A stretch of DNA of 38,040 bases from Actinomadura bangladeshensis (GTDB taxonomy: Bacteria; Actinomycetota; Actinomycetes; Streptosporangiales; Streptosporangiaceae): NCBI RefSeq assembly GCF_004348335.1, contig NZ_SMJW01000053.1, positions 1 to 38,040 of the forward strand. Direction: 5' to 3'. Positions 33,050-38,040 of the stretch are shown in pieces (position 1 is the stretch's first letter; each line of letters begins with the position of its first letter). A model generated the notes under the pieces. It saw nothing but the letters and a program-made list of their open reading frames with translations, searched no databases and was not told the DNA's origin. Made by a program: the position numbers and the translations under genes.

Positions 33050-35026
33050 TTAGCGGAGGTCGCGCTCCTGGACGGGGAGGTTCACCTCCGAGGGGCCGCG
33101 CCAGGGAGCGGTGCGCTCGGGCGGGGCGATCATGGTGGCCGGGTCGTCCTCGGCGGCGACGACCGGGATGGTGATCGAGCTGCCGCGCAGGTCCACCGTC
33201 ACCTGGGCGCCGGTCGGCTGCTCGTAGTTGTAGTCGGCGTCGGTGCCCGCGAGCACGAGGGCCAAGCGGTGGCCCTTCTTCAGCAGGTACTCCTGGCTGA
33301 GCGTCTCCCAGCCGACCGTGTAGTAGCGCCCCGGCCGCAGGGGCCTCGGGTGGCTGAGCGAGCGGGCGTTCTGGGCGTCCAGCCAGCCGCGGGCGACCAC
33401 GTTCACCGGCGAGGTGACCGTGGTGACCTCCGTCTGCTTGTAGCAGGCGTCGTCGGCGGGGGTGCTCTCACCGTGGCAGTCCTCGGTGGCGAGGGTGCGG
33501 ATGCCGGCGCCCGCGCCGAGGTAGTTCACGCGGGTGTCCTCGCCGTAGTCGACGAGGAGGGCGGTCAGGTTGGACGTGGGCTTGTCGAGCTTGATCCGCA
33601 GCCGGGCATCGGGGGTGCCGGACAGGCGCCCGGTGCGGGGGAGGGGACCGGAGACGAAGGCCGCCCGGTACGGCTGGGACGCCGTCGGGTCGGCGACCAT
33701 CGCGCTCTCGGAGTGGCCGAAGCCGCGCGGGCCCGGGGCGTCGGTGAAGGCGGCCGTCGTGCCGCGGGCGGCGCGCCGCAGGCCGAGGGTGCCGTCCGCG
33801 CCGGGGCGCAGGACGATCTCGCGGGCGTCGCGGGCCGGCCAGTCGCGCTGGGTGATCCACTGGTCGGGGCCGATCTCGATGTCGGCGCGCGGCTCCCGCA
33901 TGATGCCGTTGGGGATCTTCTGCAGCTCGTGGTCGAACCAGCGGTGCAGGGTGTCCACCCACGCGTCGCGGCGGATGTCGAACGGGTCGACGTGGCCGCG
34001 CTGCGACAGCCACACCTTGCGCTGGACGCCGCGCCGCGCGAGCGCGTTCCACCATTCGGCGAAGTGGTCGTCCTTCACGTTCAGGTCGTTGACGCCGTGG
34101 GCCGCGAAGATGCTCGCGCGGACGCGGGAGGCGCGGGCGATCGTCCCGTCCCGGTAGTCGGTCGTCTTCCAGTAGGCGTTGTAGTCGCCGGTGGCGTCGT
34201 CCTCGCCCGCGTCGAGGTCGGCGTTGACGGCAGCGCACTTCTCCGGCGGGTCGGTGTCGACGTAGGAGGCGAGCCACGGCTGCTCGTCGTCGGTGTACTT
34301 GACGCCGTTCATGCGGCTGTAGTCGTACCAGCTGCTGATCGCCGAGATCGGGACGATCGTCTCCAGCCCCTCGACGCCGGTCGCGGCGACGCCGTTGGCG
34401 AGCGTCCCGTCGTAGGACTTGCCGATCATGCCGGTGCGTCCGGTCGTCCAGGTGGCCTCCACCGGCGAGCCGTCCGGCTTGTACGCCTTGGCGCGGCCGT
34501 TGAGCCAGTCGACCACGGCCTTGCCGCCGAGGACGTCGCTGGGCCCGCCGCTGACCGGGCAGCCGTCGGAGCGGGTCGTCCCGACCATGTCCACGGCGAG
34601 GAACGCGTACCCGCGCGGGACGAAGTAGTTGTCGTAGACCAGCGGGAACTTCACCGGGTCCCCGTTGGCGTCGTAGGTCTTGAGCTCGCTCTCGTTGCCG
34701 CGTCCCGCGTTGTCGTAGTACGGGCTCTCGTCCATGATCACGGGCACCTTGAGACCGTGCTCGGTCTCCTTGGGCCGGATGATGTCGACGTTGACGCGGT
34801 CCTTCTTGCCGTCCCGGTCGCTGTCGACGCTCGACTCGACGTAGACGTGCTCGCGTATCGCGTCCTTGTAGGAGAAGACCGGCTGGGTCACGCCGTCCTC
34901 CACCACGATCTTGGGGGACGGCTGGGCCAGCGCCGTCGCGCCGCCGCCCGCGGCGGCGAGCGCGGCGCCGGTCAGCGCGGCCACCGTCATCGTCCGCCGG
35001 GTTCGTCTCAGGGATCGCCTGGCCAA
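33050..35026 (-). CDS. Exported Xaa-Pro dipeptidyl-peptidase-like S15 hydrolase
   Basis: A 658-residue exported serine hydrolase of the S15/CocE type. TTG 35026 has GGAGG six nt upstream and gives a basic, twin-arginine-like start (ARRSLRRTRRT), a hydrophobic core and ATALAQ cleavage near residue 35; readings further upstream are less likely. Catalytic residues: Ser204 in GKSYDG, an Asp in HGVNDLNV and a His in SQRGHVDPFD. A C-terminal jelly-roll domain follows (~420-650). Such enzymes cleave X-Pro dipeptides or esters outside the cell. Confidence 0.92.
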   Translation of the reverse strand: MARRSLRRTRRTMTVAALTGAALAAAGGGATALAQPSPKIVVEDGVTQPVFSYKDAIREHVYVESSVDSDRDGKKDRVNVDIIRPKETEHGLKVPVIMDESPYYDNAGRGNESELKTYDANGDPVKFPLVYDNYFVPRGYAFLAVDMVGTTRSDGCPVSGGPSDVLGGKAVVDWLNGRAKAYKPDGSPVEATWTTGRTGMIGKSYDGTLANGVAATGVEGLETIVPISAISSWYDYSRMNGVKYTDDEQPWLASYVDTDPPEKCAAVNADLDAGEDDATGDYNAYWKTTDYRDGTIARASRVRASIFAAHGVNDLNVKDDHFAEWWNALARRGVQRKVWLSQRGHVDPFDIRRDAWVDTLHRWFDHELQKIPNGIMREPRADIEIGPDQWITQRDWPARDAREIVLRPGADGTLGLRRAARGTTAAFTDAPGPRGFGHSESAMVADPTASQPYRAAFVSGPLPRTGRLSGTPDARLRIKLDKPTSNLTALLVDYGEDTRVNYLGAGAGIRTLATEDCHGESTPADDACYKQTEVTTVTSPVNVVARGWLDAQNARSLSHPRPLRPGRYYTVGWETLSQEYLLKKGHRLALVLAGTDADYNYEQPTGAQVTVDLRGSSITIPVVAAEDDPATMIAPPERTAPWRGPSEVNLPVQERDLR

Positions 35027-35197
35027 CCCGCACCTCCGGGGAGCTGAGAAAATGATCTCTACGGAGGCACACGCTCCTCGCCCCGCCGCGTCCGGTAAAG
35101 GGCGGTGCACGACGAACTCGGACCGGATTTGGTCACCTCCTGCCGTTGCGTCCTCCGGCCTGTCCGAAATTATGATCTCGGTCTGTCCGTGATGGCG

Positions 35198-35236
35198 GGC
35201 GGGGGATGCCCGGGGATCGTCCGGGCATCCCCCGCC
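35198..35236. other. 16-bp perfect hairpin immediately before the DUF4236 start
   Basis: GGCGGGGGATGCCCGG (35198-35213) pairs fully with 35221-35236 around the loop GGATCGT. It ends two nt before ATG 35239, where the ribosome-binding site should be. It could control DUF4236 translation, or end minus-strand transcription coming from leuA. The remaining gap 35027-35197 shows no gene. Confidence 0.8.
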
Positions 35237-35238
35237 GC

Positions 35239-35430
35239 ATGGGTTGGAGCTATCGAAAAGCCATCAGGATGGGACCGTTCCGCATCAACCTGTCCAAGAA
35301 GGGCGTCGGACACAGCGTCGGCGCCCGCGGCGCCCGCTACACCCGCTCGGCGGACGGGCGCCGCCAGATCACCTTCCGCATCCCCGGGACCGGCCTGTCC
35401 TGGCGGCGCTCGCTCGGCCGCCGCGACTAG
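35239..35430 (+). CDS. DUF4236 protein
   Basis: A 63-residue DUF4236 protein: [20 protein letters not shown] opens exactly as the family does, with [20 protein letters not shown] and [15 protein letters not shown]. It is small, basic and beta-rich; function is unknown. ATG 35239 fits the family start but has no ribosome-binding site because of the hairpin. Its 3' end overlaps the leuA stop by 4 bp on opposite strands. Confidence 0.88.
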   Translation: MGWSYRKAIRMGPFRINLSKKGVGHSVGARGARYTRSADGRRQITFRIPGTGLSWRRSLGRRD

Positions 35431-36345
35431 CGCTTCGCGCGGTTCACCGCGGACAGGACGGCCCCCACCGAGGCGGCCGGCACGGACGCGCCCAGGCCCG
35501 CGCCCCACGACGTCACCCCGTCGACGCGGCATTCGGCGTAGGCGACGGCCACGGCGTCAGGGCCGGAGTCGACGGAGTGCTCCGCGCACTGCAGGACGTC
35601 CACCTTGATCCCGGCGGACGACAGGGCGCCGGCGAGCGCGTCGAGGGGGCCGTTGCCCGTCCCGGTGTGCTCGCGCTCGTCGCCGTCCACGCGGATGACG
35701 CCGGTGAAGTCGTGCCGCGCCGGGCCCGTGCCGGACGTCGACCAGCCGGTCACGGCGACCGGGCCGGACGGCCGGAGGTACTCGGCGCGGAACAGGTCCC
35801 ACAGCTCGGCCGCCGTGATCTCCTCGCCGCTGCCGTCCGTCGCCCGCTGCACCACCCGGGAGAACTCGATCTGCAGGCGGCGCGGCAGTTCGAGCCCGTA
35901 CCCGGTGCGCAGCAGGTAGGAGATCCCGCCCTTGCCGGACTGGCTGTTGACGCGGATGACCGCCTCGTAGCCGCGTCCGACGTCGGCGGGATCGATCGGC
36001 AGGTACGGGACGTCCCACGGCACCTGCTGCGGCGGCGTCCCGGACTCCTCCGCGCGGCGGGCGTGCAGGGCCATGCCCTTGCCGATCGCGTCCTGGTGCG
36101 TCCCGGAGAACGCCGTGTAGACGAGGTCGCCGCCGTACGGGTGCCGCTCGTGGACGGGCAGCCGGTTGCAGTGCTCGACCGTCCGCCGGATCTCGTCGAT
36201 GTCGGAGAAATCGATCATCGGGTCGACGCCCTGCGCGTGCAGGTTCAGCGCCAGCGTGACGAGGTCGACGTTGCCGGTCCGCTCGCCGTTGCCGAACAGG
36301 CACCCCTCGACCCGCTGCGCGCCCGCGAGCCATCGGACGAGTGGC
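35427..36345 (-). pseudogene. leuA: 2-isopropylmalate synthase, 5' half missing
   Basis: About 305 codons of the LeuA C-terminal half: [59 protein letters not shown] and [12 protein letters not shown], plus the regulatory domain with the usual [13 protein letters not shown] end. The N-terminal TIM-barrel strands with the metal-binding Asp and HxH motif are absent: homology stops near 36345, at the TnpB element, and does not resume on the far side. It cannot make isopropylmalate as it stands. The open frame continuing to 36698 is antisense to tnpB. Confidence 0.85.
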
Positions 36346-36387
36346 TTTGCCGACCAATCGAGGCGACAAAACCGCCCCCTGTCATCA

Positions 36388-36402
36388 CATAGTAATGCTA
36401 TG
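36388..36402 (+). repeat. Left-end subterminal hairpin of the TnpB element
   Basis: CATAG-TAATG-CTATG, a 5-bp stem and 5-nt loop close to the left end, in the position where IS605-type transposases bind. TATGGT at 36399-36404 overlaps it and ends six nt before the tnpB GTG, so it may double as a -10 element. Confidence 0.5.
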
Positions 36403-36410
36403 GTCACGGT

Positions 36411-37676
36411 GTGGAGTTGACGAGGCGGCCCCGGTCGCATGTTGCGCGACTCGATCTGAGTTCGGCGCAGGTGGCCGTGCTGGATGGTCAGGCGCACGCC
36501 GCCCGTGCCCTGTGGAACGTGTTGCACGAGTACTTCACTTTCCGCCAGGGGTGCTGCCCGTCGGTGAAGGATTGCGATGAGGCGATTCGGGTGGCTCGTC
36601 GCGAGATCGGCTGGATGGGCCAACTTCCGGCTCAGGCCGCTCAAGCCGTGCTGAAGAATTATCGGCAGGCTTGGAGTAACTGCTTCAATCCCGACCATCC
36701 CGCAAAACGGCCAACGTTCAAAGCGAGATTGCGCTCACGGATGGCTGTGGACATCCCCCAGGCCGGCCACATGAAGATCATCCGCTTGAACCGGCGATGG
36801 GGAGCGATCAATCTGCCCAAGGTCGGCCGGGCCAGGTTCCGGTGGACCAAGGACCTGCCTGGTGTTACCGAGCACGGACCGGCCGGGCGGGTCACCGGCG
36901 GTCGCTTGGTCAAGGACGCTCACGGGTGGGCCATCGTGTTCCGTGCCGAGTCCGAGGTGGCCACGCCGACCCAGCATGAGGGGCCCACGGTCGGGATAGA
37001 CCGCGGGATCAACGTAGCTCTGGCGTTGTCGGACGGCAGTATGCGCCGACACGGGCCGTGGCTCACCAGCGGCGAGCAGGAGCACCTGAGGCGTCTTGAG
37101 AAAAAGTCCGCCCGTCAGCGTGCTGTGGGCGTCTCCGGGCAAGCAATGTCGAACCGGCTCGCCCGCACCTACCGCCAAATCGCCAGGATCCGCGCGAAAG
37201 CCAAGCAACGATCCGTCGACTGGCAGCACCGGACCACTACCGAACTTGCCACCGCCTTTAGTGCGATCAAAGTGGAAGACCTGAAGATCGCCAACTTGCT
37301 GCGCTCGGCGAGAGGCACCATCGAGCAACCTGGCACCAACGTGGCGCAGAAAAGCGGGATAAATCGGAAGATCGCCGGGGAAGCGTGGGCGCGGACCGTG
37401 AGAATGCTGGAATACAAGTCTCAAGATCGAGGTGGGAGGCTCATCAAAGTCGCTGCGGCCTCCACTTCACAGATCTGCCACCGGTGTGGTCAGCGAGATC
37501 CCTCTGCCCGCCACGGAACCGTTTATGCCTGCACGAACCTTGAATGCGGGTGGGTCGGCCATGCCGACATCAACGCTGCAATCAATATCAATAACGCCGA
37601 TGGAATAGCGGTGTCAGGACGTGGAGACCTCGGGGCCACCCGGTCTGTGAAGCGTCAACCCCCGCACGCGGCCTGA
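36411..37676 (+). CDS. tnpB: TnpB-family RNA-guided endonuclease
   Basis: A 421-residue TnpB. RuvC-type catalytic residues are present: Asp197 in [13 protein letters not shown], Glu289 in [12 protein letters not shown] and Asp386 in HADINAAI. The zinc ribbon is complete (C356/C359 in CHRCG and C374/C379 in CTNLECG). The N-terminal WED/REC-like part has the expected [11 protein letters not shown] and [11 protein letters not shown] helices. All motifs look functional. GTG 36411 is the start, likely leaderless. It ends 50 bp before the right end, with the guide-RNA scaffold overlapping its 3' part. Confidence 0.94.
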   Translation: MELTRRPRSHVARLDLSSAQVAVLDGQAHAARALWNVLHEYFTFRQGCCPSVKDCDEAIRVARREIGWMGQLPAQAAQAVLKNYRQAWSNCFNPDHPAKRPTFKARLRSRMAVDIPQAGHMKIIRLNRRWGAINLPKVGRARFRWTKDLPGVTEHGPAGRVTGGRLVKDAHGWAIVFRAESEVATPTQHEGPTVGIDRGINVALALSDGSMRRHGPWLTSGEQEHLRRLEKKSARQRAVGVSGQAMSNRLARTYRQIARIRAKAKQRSVDWQHRTTTELATAFSAIKVEDLKIANLLRSARGTIEQPGTNVAQKSGINRKIAGEAWARTVRMLEYKSQDRGGRLIKVAAASTSQICHRCGQRDPSARHGTVYACTNLECGWVGHADINAAININNADGIAVSGRGDLGATRSVKRQPPHAA

Positions 37677-37726
37677 CCGCGATGTGACGGGAGAGCCTCC
37701 GGGCTTCGTACCGGGGAGGAGTTCAA
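37600..37726 (+). ncRNA. Putative omega-RNA scaffold of TnpB
   Basis: TnpB guide RNAs come from the 3' end of tnpB and the element's right end. Here this part is rich in hairpins (GGAGACCTCGGGGCC, then the terminal CCTCCGG/CCGGGGAGG stem) and ends in GTTCAA. The guide would begin at 37727 with GAGATCCGCATGATGC, which is flanking host DNA. The 5' end given is approximate. Confidence 0.55.
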
Positions 37727-38005
37727 GAGATCCGCATGATGCTGGAGGAGGTCCGCGCCGCCGAACTGGCCGCCGAGCGCCGGACCGACGCCGACCTCAC
37801 CGCGCTCGACGCGGCCCTCGCCGCCCGCGACGACGCCTTCGCCGGCCCGGCCATCGAGGCGTTCATCGACGCCGACATCGCCCTGCACGCGGCCGTCGTC
37901 GCCGCCGCGCACAACCCCGTCCTCGCCGGCGACCCGGCCGCCGCCGGCGACATCATCAATACCGAACTCACCCAGACCCTCGCCGCCCTACTCCAGGGAC
38001 GCTAG
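37727..38005 (+). pseudogene. GntR-type FCD domain fragment, N-terminus missing
   Basis: From the element's right end the reading frame gives EIRMMLEEVRAAELAAERRT, then ALDAALAARDDAF, IEAFIDADIALHAAVVAAAH and NPVLA, matching the ligand-binding FCD domain of FadR-type GntR regulators. The HTH half is missing to the left of the junction. After NPVLA the expected continuation is lost and the frame ends as DIINTELTQTLAALLQGR, unlike FCD, so the 3' part is altered or fused to something else. Not functional. Confidence 0.7.
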
Positions 38006-38040
38006 GAGGGGTGGGAGGTCGTTGTCGTGGACGATGGTGA

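Larger units (their letters stand above)
36345..37726 (+). mobile_element. TnpB-only IS605/IS1341-type element
   Basis: Contains tnpB but no tnpA HUH transposase. The right end is clear: the hairpin CCTCCGG/CCGGGGAGG followed by GTTCAA at 37721-37726, the common right-end form for this group. The left end is less certain; a subterminal hairpin lies at 36388-36402 and leuA homology ends near 36345. It is dependent on a transposase in trans for movement. Confidence 0.8.

Noticed and set aside
37988..38040. Minus-strand C-terminus TIVHDNDLPPLLASLE entering from the right edge
   Set aside because: It reads like the end of a real gene, but only 17 codons are inside the window and it overlaps the FCD remnant; not enough to annotate.
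1..38040. CRISPR arrays, rRNA, tRNA and riboswitches
   Set aside because: I looked for regularly spaced repeats, tRNA arms and conserved riboswitch cores and saw none that I could support by eye.

Overview
The window comes from a very high-GC actinomycete. The codon positions are saturated with G and C, and paired XRE (DUF5753)/DUF397 genes, DUF2637, the coproporphyrin-type heme genes (hemE, hemY/cgoX, hemQ/chdC), DUF3000 and frequent leaderless starts all fit Streptosporangiales. An Actinomadura-like Thermomonosporaceae genome is my best guess; this is inference, because there is no rRNA in the window.

Layout. Positions 1-4.5 kb hold fatty-acid metabolism and signalling: the N-terminal part of a thiolase, a divergent FadD-type acyl-CoA synthetase with a double palindromic operator between them, and a two-component system. 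Positions 4.6-8.5 kb hold a complete CATRA conflict system: a small CATRA-associated protein, a membrane-anchored CATRA protein, and a convergent TPR-CHAT (caspase-like) protease. It is followed by a sigma-region-2-like transmembrane protein and a TMEM175-like channel. Positions 10.4-12.0 kb hold an XRE/DUF397 pair and a partial tandem duplicate of it. A VOC protein follows.

Positions 12.66-16.80 kb look like a decayed integrative element. A 15-bp direct repeat (inside a 27-bp imperfect repeat) flanks a frameshifted tyrosine integrase, a broken DUF5919-type regulator, a frameshifted DUF2637 gene and a small gene with a nonsense codon. The only intact genes inside are a two-gene operon of clearly lower GC: a PD-(D/E)XK nuclease-like protein and a 480-residue protein I do not recognise. 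Decayed backbone with intact cargo makes this pair the best candidate for an undescribed (possibly defence) system.

Positions 16.8-20.3 kb are a four-gene, translationally coupled MacAB-like efflux operon. Positions 20.4-32.9 kb are mostly housekeeping: an FTR1 iron permease with an IdeR/DmdR-type box, RNase D, DUF3000, a small zinc-ribbon protein, HemE, a DUF4349 lipoprotein, a secreted repeat protein, HemY, HemQ, MsrB, a LigD-type polymerase domain and an MBL-fold protein. Positions 33.0-38.0 kb hold an exported S15 peptidase, a DUF4236 gene starting right after a 16-bp hairpin, and a TnpB-only IS605/IS1341-type element. That element lies between a leuA lacking its 5' half and a GntR-type FCD domain lacking its N-terminus, which points to a deletion or rearrangement at the insertion.

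How the parts relate: thiolase, rnd, DUF3000, hemE, hemY and hemQ form a neighbourhood that is often conserved in actinobacteria (from memory). If so, the ~21 kb between thiolase and rnd is an accessory interval carrying the CATRA system, the regulators, the decayed element and the efflux operon.
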